DNA of 64,000 bases from an uncultured Agathobacter sp. (lineage in GTDB: Bacteria; Bacillota; Clostridia; Lachnospirales; Lachnospiraceae), in contig CAKRKX010000001.1 in NCBI GenBank assembly GCA_934358675.1, forward strand, positions 32,896-96,895. The letters run 5' to 3'. How positions within the stretch are numbered: position 1 is the stretch's first letter; each line of letters starts with the position of its first letter. Under the pieces are notes generated by a model. The model saw nothing but the letters and a program-made list of their open reading frames with translations. It had not been told where the DNA came from and did not search any database. The translations under genes and the position numbers were made by a program. This document shows positions 1 through 11,104 of the stretch, in pieces.

Positions 1-285
1 AAATCCGTCATGCTGGGCAATTACGAGTTCTATTATTGCGGAGGACTCTGTCAGAAACTGTTCGGACTTGCGACGAGTGAGGAGATGCAGCCGCTGGAGC
101 TGTCGGATTATCTGCTCGGACAGCTGGAAAATGTGACACCGAAGGATGAGAGGGAGGAATACCTCGTCAAGATCATCTTAAACTATGAGCCGTTAGAAAA
201 TTACGACGAGCAGATGAAGGAACTTTTCCGGTGGGGCGTAAGCGAACCGGATCTGTGGAGCGTGAAGACAAGTTATCATCCGTAG
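1..285 (+). CDS. C-terminal end of an unrecognised protein (5' truncated)
   Basis: The frame is open from base 1 and ends with TAG at 283-285, so only about the last 94 residues are visible and the true start lies outside the window. The peptide is acidic with several aromatic residues and two nearby Cys, and has no membrane segment or signal peptide. I do not recognise the family. It is followed by a clear terminator at 342-371, so it belongs to a transcription unit separate from the glucan genes that follow. Confidence 0.6.
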   Translation, partial: KSVMLGNYEFYYCGGLCQKLFGLATSEEMQPLELSDYLLGQLENVTPKDEREEYLVKIILNYEPLENYDEQMKELFRWGVSEPDLWSVKTSYHP

Positions 286-341
286 GATGCCGCGGCAAAA
301 ATGACACTCAAAAATAAAAAAATGATACCTAAATAATAAAT

Positions 342-371
342 GGAACCTTATTTTAAGGTTCCGTTTTTTTT
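342..371 (+). terminator. Rho-independent terminator after the truncated first gene
   Basis: A perfect 9-bp stem (GGAACCTTA / TAAGGTTCC) with a 3-base loop is followed by G and eight T. It separates the first gene from the operon starting at 402. Confidence 0.9.
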
Positions 372-401
372 ATGATTAAGACAATGAGGAGGAATATGCC
401 G

Positions 402-2237
402 ATGAAACGTCGTATACTTGCAGCACTTGGGGTGCTGGCCGGTTTTGTTGCTCTGGTCGGAGCAATTGTGATACAGCCGGGAGCAGGGACAAAAGCAAAC
501 ATTACGGATCACCATGAGGCGATCTTTGGCGAGAATGTGTATATCTTTTCTCCGGAAGATGATCCGGCGGAAATAAAACAGCTTCTGGAAGATTTATATG
601 ATAAGCAGGAGACGAACCAGTTCGGGGAGGAGCGGTATGCGGTGTATTTTATGCCGGGCGAGTATGATGAGTCGATCCGGCCGGAAGTCGGATTCTACAC
701 GCAGATCGCAGGACTTGGCATCTTACCGACCGACACCAGGATCCAGGGGCTGTCATGTCTGGCAAGATGGCTCGGCGACGATGAGAGCAATCACAATGCC
801 TGCTGTAATTTCTGGAGAGGCGTGGAGAACATAAGCATTGCCAGCAATACGGTCTGGGCGGTGTCACAGGCGACGGACATGCGCCGTGTCAATATCGATG
901 GAGCTTTGTATCTGCACGATGATTACGGATGGTGCAGCGGAGGATTTCTTGCAGACTCCAACATTACAAAACTGGTGGATTCCGGATCCCAGCAGCAGTG
1001 GCTGTCACGCAATGACAACTGGAAAGCGTGGATGGGTGAGAACTGGAACATGGTATTCGTCGGAGAGGAAGAGGGCTCTGCGCCGGAAGGAACCTGGCCG
1101 GTGAAACCGTACACCGAGGTGAAGACGACCGATGCGGTAAGAGAAAAGCCGTTTCTGGTCTATGACGAGGATCACGGTTACGGGGTCTATGTGCCGAAGC
1201 TGCAGCAGAATACAAGCGGAACCACCTGGCAGGATCTGGATGAAAGTGATCTTGCATGGCGCAAAGCAAATGATGGAGATACATCATGTGATGCGATCGT
1301 CGGAATCGATGCGTTCTATATTGCGGATGCCGCGAAGGATAATGCACAGACGATCAACGAAGCACTTGCTTTAGGCAAGAATCTTCTTCTGACACCGGGC
1401 ATCTATGAGCTGGATGAACCGATCGAGGTAAACAATCCGAACACGATCGTGCTCGGTATGGGACTTGCGACACTACGATCCACGCAGGGAACGACCTGCA
1501 TCAAAGTCGCGGATGAGAGCGGTATCATGGTCGCCGGCCTTTTGATGGATGCCGGAACGGTAAAATCCGAGAACCTGATGGTGGTTGGTGATGCGGACAA
1601 TAAGACGGAAAAAGAGGTGCCGATCATGTTGTCCGATCTGTATTTCCGTGTGGGCGGAACTCCGACGGATCAGCCGGCACAGACACATACCTGCCTGACC
1701 ATCAACAGTGATGACACGATCGGCGACAACTTCTGGATCTGGCGTGCCGACCACGGCGATCAGGTCGCATGGGATGCGAACATGGCGGAAAACGGATTTG
1801 TTGTCAACGGAGACAACGTGATCACATATGCGCTCATGGTGGAACATTTTGAAGCGTATCAGACGATCTGGAACGGAAACGGCGGACGGATCTATATGTA
1901 CCAGTGTGAGATCCCGTACGATGTACCGCAACAGTCGGCGTGGATGAGCCATGACGGAACCGTTGACGGCTATGCATCGATCCATGTGGATGATGCGGCG
2001 GAGGATTTCTATGCAACCGGACTTGGCATCTATCTGTACAACCGGGATACGGAAGTGAATCTGCATACGGCGGTGGAACTTCCGGATAAGGACGGTGTGC
2101 GGATGGAAAATATCTGCACGGTCATGTTAAGCGGTTATCCGGGCATGGAACATATTATAAATGACAGCGGAGATGCCGTGCTGTACAGCGGACAACGGCA
2201 GATCCTGCTGGAGTATGAGAATGGGAAGAGTAAATAA
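402..2237 (+). CDS. Exported beta-helix protein, GH55-like candidate exo-beta-1,3-glucanase
   Basis: This is a 611-residue protein. The start at ATG 402 is chosen because AGGAGG at 387-392 sits nine bases upstream; ATGs at 372 and 396 are poorly spaced. Residues 1-25 are a short basic stretch and a hydrophobic segment, so it is an exported or membrane-anchored protein. The rest has the repetitive strands of a pectin-lyase-like right-handed beta-helix. Blocks such as GENVYIFSPEDDP, DSGSQQQWLSRN and QTIWNGNGGR recall, from memory, actinobacterial proteins often mislabelled adenylyl cyclase or factor 5/8-domain protein, some of which are GH55 beta-1,3-glucanases. Conserved-looking Glu residues flank the WNGNGG block. 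It opens an operon with two beta-1,3-glucan phosphorylase-like genes (18 bases to the next), which fits a beta-1,3-glucan role. The enzymatic activity is inferred. Confidence 0.62.
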   Translation: MKRRILAALGVLAGFVALVGAIVIQPGAGTKANITDHHEAIFGENVYIFSPEDDPAEIKQLLEDLYDKQETNQFGEERYAVYFMPGEYDESIRPEVGFYTQIAGLGILPTDTRIQGLSCLARWLGDDESNHNACCNFWRGVENISIASNTVWAVSQATDMRRVNIDGALYLHDDYGWCSGGFLADSNITKLVDSGSQQQWLSRNDNWKAWMGENWNMVFVGEEEGSAPEGTWPVKPYTEVKTTDAVREKPFLVYDEDHGYGVYVPKLQQNTSGTTWQDLDESDLAWRKANDGDTSCDAIVGIDAFYIADAAKDNAQTINEALALGKNLLLTPGIYELDEPIEVNNPNTIVLGMGLATLRSTQGTTCIKVADESGIMVAGLLMDAGTVKSENLMVVGDADNKTEKEVPIMLSDLYFRVGGTPTDQPAQTHTCLTINSDDTIGDNFWIWRADHGDQVAWDANMAENGFVVNGDNVITYALMVEHFEAYQTIWNGNGGRIYMYQCEIPYDVPQQSAWMSHDGTVDGYASIHVDDAAEDFYATGLGIYLYNRDTEVNLHTAVELPDKDGVRMENICTVMLSGYPGMEHIINDSGDAVLYSGQRQILLEYENGKSK

Positions 2238-2255
2238 CAGGAGGAGCAAAAGCAG

Positions 2256-4958
2256 ATGAAAAGATATCAATTTACGGATACAAACGGAAGCTTTCGTTTG
2301 GAGGGCGCGGAAAATGATCTGGGACTTTATTTTCCGCTCGCCGGTGAACACGGATTAAAAAGCGCCGTGACACCGAATCTTGCCGGGGATTCAAAACTGG
2401 ATCAGAATCATTTTCTGATCGAGCCGACAAGCATCGGGGATCTTACGGACAGCCGCACTTCGCGAAACTTCTGGTGTGTGGTCAAAGGCGTTGGCACATG
2501 GTCGGCGACCGGCGTATCGGCAGAGCAGGAAGCGGCGCGTTTTACGGAAGAACAGGATGCGTCAAAGGTGGAAGCGGGCCTGATGTGGCATAAGACAACG
2601 CGAAGCTCAAAGAAATATGCGTTGACATCGGAGATTACTTCATTTGTGACATTCCAGAGTAATGTGGAAGTAATGCAAATAAGAATTACCAATAATGATA
2701 AAGAACAATTGACAATGAGCGCAATTGCAGCAGTTCCAATCTACGGAAGAAGTGCAGACAATATCCGTGATCACCGCCATGTGACATCGCTTTTGCACCG
2801 CGCGAAGACAACGGAGTACGGGGTACATGTGACACCGACACTTTCTTTTGATGAGAGAGGCCATCAGGTCAACGATACCACCTATTTTGTGGAAGGCATG
2901 ACGGAGGACGGAAAGGCACCAGTTGCATTCTATCCGGAGATGAATGCATTCGTGGGCAAGGCGGGAACACTTCTCAGACCGGAGGCTGTCGTGTGTGATC
3001 TTGCCGGCGTACCGGCGGGAAGCACCCTTGACGGACAGGAAGTGATGGGAGCGTTTCGCTTCGGGGAAGTGACGCTGGCACCGGGAGAGAGCACAGAGTA
3101 CACGGTTCTGATCGGTGCGACCAGACAGGAGCGCACGATCGGTGAGACGCGGGAGATGCTTTCCGGAAAGAAGAATGTATACCGGCAGCTTGAGATGACA
3201 AAGCAGTACTGGCTCAACAAGATCAATGTTCACTACCATACCGGAGATAACAATTTCGACCAGTTTATGAACTGGGTAAGTTTCCAGCCGGAGCTGCGGC
3301 GCATCTACGGATGCTCCTTCCTGCCGCACCATGATTATGGCAAGGGTGGCAGAGGCTGGCGTGATCTCTGGCAGGATTGTCTAGCACTTCTCATGATGAA
3401 TCCGGGCAATGTGCGGCAGATGCTTTTGTCCAACTTCGGCGGTGTCCGCATGGACGGAACGAACGCAACGATCATCGGCGAGCATCTCGGCGAGTTTAAG
3501 GCGGACCGCAATTCGATCACACGTGTGTGGATGGATCACGGTGTATGGCCTTTTATGACAACAAAGCTCTACATGGATCAGACGGGAGATTTTGATCTGT
3601 TGTACCAGCAGGCTCCGTATTTCAAGGACCGTCAGGTGATGCGCGGCAAAGGCGTGGATGAGCAGTGGGATGCGGCCACACAGTGGCAGGAGGATGCAAG
3701 AGGCAACCGCTACGATGGAACGGTGCTCGAGCATCTTTTGATCCAGGCGCTCGGCGCATTCTATGAGGTGGGGGACCACAATCACATCGCACTGCGCGAT
3801 GCGGACTGGAACGACGCACTCGATATGGCAGGCAACAAGGGCGAGAGCGTGGCATTCACCAATGCCTATGCGATGAACCTGCGTGATCTTGCTGCAATTC
3901 TGCGAAAAGAAGCAGAAAAAGGCGTGCGTGATGTATCGCTACTCGAGGAGATCACAAAACTTCTGGAAGATAAACAGGATCTCTATGAAAGCACGGAGGC
4001 AAAACATAAATTACTCGGTTCTTATCTGCGCAAGTGCCGTCACAATGTCAGTGGCGTGCGGGTGCAGGTGGATACCTTAAAGCTGGCGGACAGTTTGGAA
4101 CACAAAGCCGAGTGGATGATGGAACATATCAGACAGACCGAATGGGTTACGGATCAGGAAGGGCACGGCTGGTACAACGGCTATTACGATGACCACGGCA
4201 ACCGTGTGGAAGGCGTGACCGGGGAAGGCAATGTGCGTATGATGCTGACAAGCCAGGTGTTCTCCATTATGGCGGGCACGGCGACGGAGGAACAGGTGGC
4301 TTCGATCGCAGAGGCGGCCGATCGCTATCTGTATGATGATGCGTGCGGCGGCTACCGGCTGAACACCGATTTCCACGAACTGAAGACCGATATGGGGCGT
4401 ATGTTCGGGTTCGCATTCGGCGAGAAGGAAAACGGCGCGGTATTCTCCCATATGGCGGTCATGTACGCGAATGCACTCTATGCAAGAGGGTTCGCAAAAG
4501 AAGGTTATAAGGCACTGTCGGCGTTGTACGAACAGTCCATGGATTTTGAGACGAGCCGTATTTATCCGGGAATCCCGGAGTATTTCGGCAAGGATGGAAG
4601 AGGCCTTTACCACTATCTGACCGGCGCGGCAAGCTGGTATATGCTCACCGTGATCACGCAGATGTTCGGTGTGCGGGGAGAGGCTGGCGGACTGACGATT
4701 CAGCCACAGCTTCTGGAAACGCAGTTCGATGGCGAGGCACAGGCGGCGATCTCCCTTAAATTTATGGGTATTGCGTGGGAGATTACGATCGAGAATCCTA
4801 AGCACCTTGAGGTAGGAAAATACAAGATCGGAGATGCTTATCTGGATGGAGAACGAGAGCGGATCGCATCCGGTAAGATCACATATTCCCAGGAACGGAT
4901 CAGGACGCTGGATGAGCGTAAGATCCATCATATCAGACTGATTTTAGAGAAGAAATAG
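2256..4958 (+). CDS. GH94 phosphorylase, laminaribiose-phosphorylase-like
   Basis: This 900-residue protein without signal peptide is a glycoside phosphorylase of family GH94: an N-terminal beta-sandwich, a helical linker and an (alpha/alpha)6 barrel. The barrel carries the [10 protein letters not shown] motif near residue 365 and the catalytic-acid motif ADWNDALDM near residue 516. Length and sequence style resemble laminaribiose phosphorylases (about 900 residues) rather than cellobiose phosphorylases (about 810). The expected reaction is laminaribiose plus phosphate giving glucose 1-phosphate and glucose in the cytoplasm. A second copy of the same type lies at 46835-49531. It starts at ATG 2256 with AGGAGG upstream, 18 bases after the GH55-like gene and 17 bases before the GH161-like gene, so it is cotranscribed with both. 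Linkage specificity is inferred. Confidence 0.8.
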   Translation: MKRYQFTDTNGSFRLEGAENDLGLYFPLAGEHGLKSAVTPNLAGDSKLDQNHFLIEPTSIGDLTDSRTSRNFWCVVKGVGTWSATGVSAEQEAARFTEEQDASKVEAGLMWHKTTRSSKKYALTSEITSFVTFQSNVEVMQIRITNNDKEQLTMSAIAAVPIYGRSADNIRDHRHVTSLLHRAKTTEYGVHVTPTLSFDERGHQVNDTTYFVEGMTEDGKAPVAFYPEMNAFVGKAGTLLRPEAVVCDLAGVPAGSTLDGQEVMGAFRFGEVTLAPGESTEYTVLIGATRQERTIGETREMLSGKKNVYRQLEMTKQYWLNKINVHYHTGDNNFDQFMNWVSFQPELRRIYGCSFLPHHDYGKGGRGWRDLWQDCLALLMMNPGNVRQMLLSNFGGVRMDGTNATIIGEHLGEFKADRNSITRVWMDHGVWPFMTTKLYMDQTGDFDLLYQQAPYFKDRQVMRGKGVDEQWDAATQWQEDARGNRYDGTVLEHLLIQALGAFYEVGDHNHIALRDADWNDALDMAGNKGESVAFTNAYAMNLRDLAAILRKEAEKGVRDVSLLEEITKLLEDKQDLYESTEAKHKLLGSYLRKCRHNVSGVRVQVDTLKLADSLEHKAEWMMEHIRQTEWVTDQEGHGWYNGYYDDHGNRVEGVTGEGNVRMMLTSQVFSIMAGTATEEQVASIAEAADRYLYDDACGGYRLNTDFHELKTDMGRMFGFAFGEKENGAVFSHMAVMYANALYARGFAKEGYKALSALYEQSMDFETSRIYPGIPEYFGKDGRGLYHYLTGAASWYMLTVITQMFGVRGEAGGLTIQPQLLETQFDGEAQAAISLKFMGIAWEITIENPKHLEVGKYKIGDAYLDGERERIASGKITYSQERIRTLDERKIHHIRLILEKK

Positions 4959-4975
4959 GCAAAAGGAGACAGGAC

Positions 4976-7900
4976 ATGAACAGAAGATCAGAAGAATATA
5001 TTATGAAAGATTACGGAAAGAAGTCCACATTCGCGAGCTTCCTTCCGGGTATCGCCGGTGTGAGAGGAATACCGATCTGGTGTTATTATGTTAATCGCGG
5101 ACAGGGCGTTGTCAGCTTCGGTGTGGACAACAAGGATCACTCGATCATGGAGTTTTTCCCGGCGCATGTCGCATATCAGAATGTAAAACGCACAGGATTC
5201 CGAACCTTCATCCGTGAGAACGGAAAGACGATCGAGGCTTTTTCGAATGAAGACAATGCACACAACATGCAGATCGGCATGAACACACTCGACATTGAGG
5301 AGGAACTTGCAACGCAGCAGCTTAAGGTACATGTCGGCTATTACACACTGCCGGAGGAACAGGTCGGTGCACTGATGCGTGAGGTCACGGTGACGAATAC
5401 TTCGGATGCGGAGAAAACACTTGAGATCGTTGACGGTATGCCGGCGCTCATCCCGTACGGTGTCGGAATGGACAGCATGAAGAATATGACGCAGACGACG
5501 AAGGCGTGGATGCAGGTTGAGGACAGTGCAAGCGGCGTACCTTACTACAGAGTACGCGTGAGCATGGACGACACCGCAGCGGTATCGATCGTTGAGGGCG
5601 GTAACTTCGGTGTCGGCGTGAATGCGGACGGAAGCCGTCTTAAAGTCATTGTCGATCCGGATGCTATCTTTGGATATGACAATGCGTTGGAGAAACCGGT
5701 CATCTTCCGCGATGGAGGAATCGAAGCGGTACAGGCAGAGGAAGAAAACTATTCGAATCTGCTTCCGTCATGCTTTTTCTTAAAAGAATGCACACTTGCC
5801 GCAGGGGAGAGCGTAACGCTCTACGAGATGATCGGTCAGGTGGAAAACAAGAAGATTCTGGAAGAATTCTTAAAGCAGAAGATCGACGGTACCTTTTTCG
5901 GCAAAAAGCGCGAGCGTGCGGTGGCACTGGTGGATGAACTGGTATCCGGCATCGAGACAAAGACGGCGGACGACAAGTTTGACGCGTACTGCAAATACAC
6001 CTATATGGACAACGTACTGCGCGGCGGCTTCCCGATCCAGCTCGGACATAACAAGATCTTCTATGTCTATTCAAGAAAGCACGGCGATCTCGAGCGTGAC
6101 TACAATTATTTTTCGATGCTGCCGGAATTCTACTCACAGGGCAACGGAAACTTCCGCGATGTGAACCAGAACCGACGCCTCGATACGTTCTTCACACCGT
6201 TCGTGGGACGTGAGAACATTCATACATTTTACAGTCTCGTACAGATGGACGGCTACAATCCGCTCGGTGTGGAGAAATTGACCTACACGGTTCCGGAGGA
6301 AAAGGCGCAGCTCATCTTAGAGGGAGTGGACAAAGAGAAGAAAGAGGCACTTATCGAGCTCGTGACAAATCCGTTTACACCGGGCAAACTGTATGAAGCA
6401 CTTGCCGATGCGGTGGACAGTGCGCAGACCGATAAGCTGTTTGAGTCGCTGATCGATTTTGCGGACAGCCTTGTGAACGGCAACTTCGGTGAGGGTTACT
6501 GGAGTGATCACTGGGATTACAATCTGGATCTGATCGAGGAGTATATCGGCGTATTCCCGGAGCGCGAGGAAGAGATGCTTTACGAGAAGGCGTACACATT
6601 CTTCTTATCACAGATCAATGTCAACCATCGTTTCAAGCGCTATGCACTGACACCAAACGGTGTGCGCCAGTACTATGCGCTCGATGAGAAGAGCCGCCGC
6701 AACACGAAGGACAAACTTGTGCGCGACAATTTCGGAACCGGAGAAGTGATCTACACGACGCTGATGGAGAAATTACTGGTTCTGTGTGCGACCAAATTTG
6801 CAACACTCGATCCGTACGGAATGGGTGTTGAGATGGAGGGCGGCAAGCCGGGCTGGTACGATGCCTTAAACGGTATGCCGGGCATGTTCGGTTCTTCCAT
6901 GGCGGAGACTTATGAACTTCTCCGCATGCTCGATTACACGATCGGTGCATTAAAGAAGTATCCGGGAAAAGTGAGCGTACTTAAGGAACTCGGAAACTTT
7001 ATGGATGAGCTTGAGCTGATCAACCGTCTGGAAGCAGAGAAGATCCGAAACGATGAGGAAGTACTCTCATTCTGGAACCGCATCAACGATGCGAAGGAAA
7101 TCTACCGCGACAAGACCTTCTCCGGTGTGTCCGGCGATGTGAGCGAGTACAGCACAGAGGCACTTGCCGGAATGCTTGAAGGCTGGAAGAATACCGTGCT
7201 CTGTGGTATCGAGAAAGCTGTTCGCCTGGGAGGCGGCATCTGCCCGACCTACTTTACGTTCGAGGTAAAGAAATATGAGACCATGGAAGACGGTATCCGT
7301 CCGCTGGCATTTGCGGTACAGATGGTTCCTTATTTCCTGGAAGGCCCGGTACGCTACTTAAAGCTCGGCTGGGATAAAGATACGAAGCGTACGCTCTATA
7401 ACAATGTCAAGAACAGCGATCTCTACGATGATAAGCTGTCCATGTACAAAGTCAATGCATCGCTGCAGGAGGCTTCCTATGAGCTCGGCCGTGCGCGCGC
7501 ATTTACACCGGGCTGGCTGGAAAACGAATCCATCTGGCTTCATATGGAATACAAGTATCTGCTCGAGCTGATCAAATCCGGTCTGTATCCGGAGTTTGCG
7601 GAAGACTTCCACAAGGCAGTCATTCCGTTTCTCGATGAAAAGGTATACGGAAGAAGTGTTCTGGAGAATTCGTCCTTTATCGCAAGCTCGAAGAATCCGA
7701 ACAAGAAGATCCACGGCAAAGGCTTTGTTGCCCGCCTGAGCGGATCGACGATCGAGTTTATCAATATGTGGAAGATCATGATGTTCGGAAGATATCCGTT
7801 TGCATTTGCAGATGGAGCGTTAAGCCTTCATTTACAGCCGACGATCCCGGCGTATCTTGTCGGGGAGGACAGGGAAGTGTCTGCGATGTTGCTCGGCACA

Positions 7901-8086
7901 ACGAAGGTAACCTACAGACTTTCGGAGCAGAAGGATTACTTCCCGGGATCATATAAGATTACAGAGATCGTTCTCACTTATCGAAACGGAAGTAAAGCGA
8001 CGGTAAGCGGGGAAGAGATCGGTGCGGATCTTGCCCGTGATGTGAGAAACGGTGAGATTGCGCGTATCGATGTAACGATCGAGTAA
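4976..8086 (+). CDS. Large GH161/GH149-like beta-1,3-glucan phosphorylase
   Basis: This is a 1036-residue cytoplasmic protein. It resembles the long glycoside phosphorylases of GH149/GH161 that release glucose 1-phosphate from beta-1,3-oligoglucans. Characteristic stretches are [28 protein letters not shown] around residues 385-405 and [20 protein letters not shown] around residues 620-640, where Asp629 sits in the position expected of the catalytic acid. I favour GH161 because that family is known from Firmicutes such as Paenibacillus, but GH149, or the GH94 1,2-beta-oligoglucan phosphorylases of similar length, cannot be excluded by eye. ATG 4976 has AAAGGAG upstream; an in-frame ATG lies at 5003. 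It follows the GH94 gene by 17 bases and ends the operon before the hairpin at 8097-8157. Confidence 0.75.
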   Translation: MNRRSEEYIMKDYGKKSTFASFLPGIAGVRGIPIWCYYVNRGQGVVSFGVDNKDHSIMEFFPAHVAYQNVKRTGFRTFIRENGKTIEAFSNEDNAHNMQIGMNTLDIEEELATQQLKVHVGYYTLPEEQVGALMREVTVTNTSDAEKTLEIVDGMPALIPYGVGMDSMKNMTQTTKAWMQVEDSASGVPYYRVRVSMDDTAAVSIVEGGNFGVGVNADGSRLKVIVDPDAIFGYDNALEKPVIFRDGGIEAVQAEEENYSNLLPSCFFLKECTLAAGESVTLYEMIGQVENKKILEEFLKQKIDGTFFGKKRERAVALVDELVSGIETKTADDKFDAYCKYTYMDNVLRGGFPIQLGHNKIFYVYSRKHGDLERDYNYFSMLPEFYSQGNGNFRDVNQNRRLDTFFTPFVGRENIHTFYSLVQMDGYNPLGVEKLTYTVPEEKAQLILEGVDKEKKEALIELVTNPFTPGKLYEALADAVDSAQTDKLFESLIDFADSLVNGNFGEGYWSDHWDYNLDLIEEYIGVFPEREEEMLYEKAYTFFLSQINVNHRFKRYALTPNGVRQYYALDEKSRRNTKDKLVRDNFGTGEVIYTTLMEKLLVLCATKFATLDPYGMGVEMEGGKPGWYDALNGMPGMFGSSMAETYELLRMLDYTIGALKKYPGKVSVLKELGNFMDELELINRLEAEKIRNDEEVLSFWNRINDAKEIYRDKTFSGVSGDVSEYSTEALAGMLEGWKNTVLCGIEKAVRLGGGICPTYFTFEVKKYETMEDGIRPLAFAVQMVPYFLEGPVRYLKLGWDKDTKRTLYNNVKNSDLYDDKLSMYKVNASLQEASYELGRARAFTPGWLENESIWLHMEYKYLLELIKSGLYPEFAEDFHKAVIPFLDEKVYGRSVLENSSFIASSKNPNKKIHGKGFVARLSGSTIEFINMWKIMMFGRYPFAFADGALSLHLQPTIPAYLVGEDREVSAMLLGTTKVTYRLSEQKDYFPGSYKITEIVLTYRNGSKATVSGEEIGADLARDVRNGEIARIDVTIE

Positions 8087-8096
8087 GAGATCAAAA

Positions 8097-8157
8097 CAAA
8101 AATCCTGAAAATAGTAGTGGAAATAAGAATATTTTCTACTGCCAATCAGGATTTTTG
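8097..8157 (+). terminator. Long terminator hairpin after the first phosphorylase operon
   Basis: A perfect 12-bp outer stem (CAAAAATCCTGA / TCAGGATTTTTG) encloses a second imperfect stem (AGTAGTGGAAA with TTTTCTACT). The right arm supplies the T run. Confidence 0.8.
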
Positions 8158-8216
8158 TTGCGTAAAATAAGAATAAAGGATTAAAAAATCAAAACCGTGT
8201 GAGGAGGGCTTTTTAT

Positions 8217-9566
8217 ATGAAGAATATTAAACGGATCGTAACCTGTGAGGCAGAGAATCTACTGTGGCAGGAGACAGACATCGACCCGAAGGCACAGGAA
8301 GACTGCATGCATGTCATCAATGTGTATCCGCAGGTAAAATACCAGACGATCGACGGATTCGGAGGCGCTTTTACCGAGGCGAGTGCACATAATTATATGG
8401 CGATGAGCGATGATAAGAAAAAAGAGATGATCGAGGCTTATTTCGGCGAGAGCGGACTGAAATACAACATCGGCCGTGTACATATGAACAGCTGCGACTT
8501 CGGTCTGGGCAATTACACCTATATCGAAGAGGGAGACAGCGAACTGAAAACATTCAGCATCGAGCACGATGAGGCGGAGATCCTTCCGCTTCTGCGCGAC
8601 GCGATCGCAGAGCACAAAACCGTCTCTTCCGATACGATGACATTCCTGATGTCCCCATGGTCACCGCCTGCGTTCATGAAGACGAACGGCGAGATGAACC
8701 ACGGAGGACAGCTCAAAAAAGAATACTATCAGGCATGGGCAGACTACTATGTAAAATTCATCAAGGCTTACCATGAAAAAGGCGTTATGATCGATGCACT
8801 CACGATCCAGAATGAGCCGGCTGCCGTACAGACCTGGGATTCCTGCATCTACAGTGCGTCCGAGGAGGCAGAGTTTGTTGCGGATTACCTCGGACCGACG
8901 ATGAAAGAAGCGGGACTTGGCGATATTGCGATCTTCATATGGGATCACAACAAGGACATTCTCTTTGACCGTGTGGAAGAATCCATGTCAAATAAAAAGG
9001 CGACGGAGTATATCAACGGTGTGGCCATCCACTGGTATACCGGCGATCACTTCGAGGCAATCGAAATGGTGAGAAAAGAATATCCGGATCTGAAGATCAT
9101 TTTCTCGGAGGGCTGCGTGGAGTATTCGCGTTTTGCAGATACAAGAGAGACGTATAAGGCGGAGATGTATGCACATGACATTCTGGGAAATCTTGTTTCC
9201 GGCATCTCTTCTTATCTTGATTGGAACTTATTCCTCGATGCCGAGGGTGGACCGAACCATGTCGGCAACTTCTGTGCGGCACCGATCATGTGCGATATCG
9301 ATGCGGACACGTATGAGAAGCGCCTGACTTACTACTACATCGGTCAGTTCAGCCGCTATATCCAAAAAGGCGCGGTACGTGTGGCAACCACACGCTACAC
9401 ATCCGATGTGGAAACCGTAGGCTTTGAGAATCCTGACGGAAGTCATGTTGTCGTTGTTCTTAACCGAAGCGGAAAAGATACCGAGATTACGCTGATTGAG
9501 AGTGGTGTCGGAGTGAATGATCAGGTGAAGGCACACAGCATCGCAACCTATATTTTAGAGAACTAA
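8217..9566 (+). CDS. GH30 glycosidase, probable intracellular beta-1,6-glucosidase or glucanase
   Basis: This is a 449-residue member of GH30 (glucosylceramidase/beta-1,6-glucanase superfamily). It has the N-terminal substrate-pocket block QTIDGFGGAFTEAS, MSPWSPPAFMKTNG near residue 145, the acid/base Glu200 in IQNEP and the nucleophile Glu298 in FSEGCVE, then the short beta-domain typical of the family. There is no signal peptide, so it should act on imported oligosaccharides. With beta-1,3-glucan phosphorylases next door, removal of beta-1,6-linked glucose branches of laminarin is the most economical role, but the linkage is inferred. ATG 8217 is preferred over an upstream GTG because GAGGAGG at 8201-8207 sits nine bases before it. 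It has its own terminator and may be read separately from the upstream operon. Confidence 0.82.
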   Translation: MKNIKRIVTCEAENLLWQETDIDPKAQEDCMHVINVYPQVKYQTIDGFGGAFTEASAHNYMAMSDDKKKEMIEAYFGESGLKYNIGRVHMNSCDFGLGNYTYIEEGDSELKTFSIEHDEAEILPLLRDAIAEHKTVSSDTMTFLMSPWSPPAFMKTNGEMNHGGQLKKEYYQAWADYYVKFIKAYHEKGVMIDALTIQNEPAAVQTWDSCIYSASEEAEFVADYLGPTMKEAGLGDIAIFIWDHNKDILFDRVEESMSNKKATEYINGVAIHWYTGDHFEAIEMVRKEYPDLKIIFSEGCVEYSRFADTRETYKAEMYAHDILGNLVSGISSYLDWNLFLDAEGGPNHVGNFCAAPIMCDIDADTYEKRLTYYYIGQFSRYIQKGAVRVATTRYTSDVETVGFENPDGSHVVVVLNRSGKDTEITLIESGVGVNDQVKAHSIATYILEN

Positions 9567-9572
9567 AAAAAA

Positions 9573-9603
9573 GACACCTTTTTAAAAATAGGTGCATTTT
9601 TTA
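9573..9603 (+). terminator. Terminator after GH30 gene
   Basis: CACCT at 9575-9579 pairs with AGGTG at 9590-9594 around an A/T-rich inner stem, followed by GCATTTTTT. Confidence 0.75.
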
Positions 9604-9610
9604 CAGAGAG

Positions 9611-9665
9611 ATATCCTCCTATAATATGCTTATCAACAATAAGTTGGAACATAAAAGGAGGATAT
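9611..9665 (+). promoter_or_regulatory. -10 box and inverted repeat covering the ribosome binding site of the importer operon
   Basis: TATAAT at 9620-9625 is a good -10 box, without a consensus -35. ATATCCTCCT at 9611-9620 is the exact reverse complement of AGGAGGATAT at 9656-9665, which contains the Shine-Dalgarno of the gene at 9670. RNA started at this promoter would begin near 9632 and lack the left arm, whereas readthrough RNA from upstream could fold and hide the ribosome binding site. The effect is inferred; the repeat is directly visible. Confidence 0.6.
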
Positions 9666-9669
9666 TTTT

Positions 9670-11076
9670 ATGAATTGGAAAAAAGTTGTATCAGTATTAC
9701 TGATCGGTACCATGGCATTCTCTATGATGGCTTGTGGTGGAAAAGACAACAGCTCAAACAACAGTGCAAAGAACGATGGCACACAGAGCGCAGACAATGG
9801 TGACGGCTCAGATGTTCAGCTTGATGACAAGCTCGTTGTATGGACACTGGCAAACGACCTTATCGATTTCGGTAAGAGATTCCAGGAGCAGACAGGCGTT
9901 GAGGTTGATACCGTAGTTATCGAGCCTGCCGATTACCCGACAAAGGTTCAGACAGCATTACTTGCAGGCGAGGAAGAGCCTGATATCATCGTTGGTGAGC
10001 CACAGATGCTCGAGGATTTCTACGATGCAGGATTCTTTGCAAACTTAGATGATTTCGGTGCGCAGGATTACGCAGATCAGATCGTTGATTACGTATGGCA
10101 GGTTGGACAGGATGCAGACGGTATCCAGAGAGCAATCTCTTACCAGATCACTCCTGCAGGTTTCTACTATCGTAGAGATATCGCTCAGGAAGTATTCGGA
10201 ACCGATGATCCTGACGAGGTAGGAAAGTTATTCTCAAGCTACGAGACAATCCTTGAGACAGCTCAGACATTAAAGGATGCAGGATACAGAATCTTCGCTT
10301 CCGATGCAGAGTTAAACTTCTTCTCAGGTGACAGCGCCTGGGTTGTTGACGGAAAACTCAATGTTGATCAGGCAAGATATGATTACATGGATCTGTGTGT
10401 AGACTTATACCAGAAGGATCTTACAGCATATGCAAACCAGTGGTCAACACCTTGGTATCAGGCTATGGCCGGCGAGGTACCGATCCTTTCTGCTGACATC
10501 CAGAACTACGCAGATGATTCCGTAAACGTTTGGGATGCTACACAGTTCGAAGAGTCTACTAAGGACATGGACAAGACAACCGTATTTGCTTTCGGTCTTC
10601 CTGCATGGGGCGTATTAACTATGAGAGATAACGTAGGCGATACATCAGGTAAGTGGGGCGTTTGTGCCGGACCTTCATACGGATTCTCCGGTGGTACATA
10701 CATTGGTATTTCTTCACAGTCTAAGAGACAGCAGACAGCTTGGGAGTTCGTTAAGTTCTGTACATTAAATGAGGATACAGCTGACTGGTGGATCGAGTAC
10801 TCACAGGGCGATACTGTTTCCCTTAAGTCTGCAATCGAGAAGCACAAAGATGATGCTAACGAGATCTACGGCGGTGAGAAACTGTACGCATTCTGGTTAG
10901 AGCAGGCTGAAGGTATCGACTACTCTAAGGTTACACGTTACGACAAGGCAATCGGCGATGCATGGGGCGAGGCTATCTCAGCAATCAAGACAGGTCAGAA
11001 GACAAAGGATGAGGCTGTTGACGAGTTCTACGATAAGGTAGCAGCTACATATCCGGATATCGAGATCGACAGATAA
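9670..11076 (+). CDS. Sugar ABC importer, substrate-binding lipoprotein
   Basis: This 468-residue protein starts with a lipoprotein signal peptide (MNWKKVVSVLLIGTMAFSMMACGG, lipobox Cys at residue 23 or so), followed by a Ser/Asn/Asp-rich linker and a family 1 extracellular solute-binding fold with many Trp and Tyr residues suited to stacking on sugars. It is the first gene of a three-gene importer with permeases at 11196 and 12131. AAAGGAGG precedes the ATG. Its codon choice (AGA, TTA, ACA) looks like that of a highly expressed gene, unlike the enzyme genes upstream. Substrate is inferred as a beta-gluco-oligosaccharide because of the neighbouring phosphorylases and GH30. Confidence 0.85.
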   Translation: MNWKKVVSVLLIGTMAFSMMACGGKDNSSNNSAKNDGTQSADNGDGSDVQLDDKLVVWTLANDLIDFGKRFQEQTGVEVDTVVIEPADYPTKVQTALLAGEEEPDIIVGEPQMLEDFYDAGFFANLDDFGAQDYADQIVDYVWQVGQDADGIQRAISYQITPAGFYYRRDIAQEVFGTDDPDEVGKLFSSYETILETAQTLKDAGYRIFASDAELNFFSGDSAWVVDGKLNVDQARYDYMDLCVDLYQKDLTAYANQWSTPWYQAMAGEVPILSADIQNYADDSVNVWDATQFEESTKDMDKTTVFAFGLPAWGVLTMRDNVGDTSGKWGVCAGPSYGFSGGTYIGISSQSKRQQTAWEFVKFCTLNEDTADWWIEYSQGDTVSLKSAIEKHKDDANEIYGGEKLYAFWLEQAEGIDYSKVTRYDKAIGDAWGEAISAIKTGQKTKDEAVDEFYDKVAATYPDIEIDR

Positions 11077-11104
11077 AAGTTTGTTGAACGCATATTAAAA
11101 TGAG

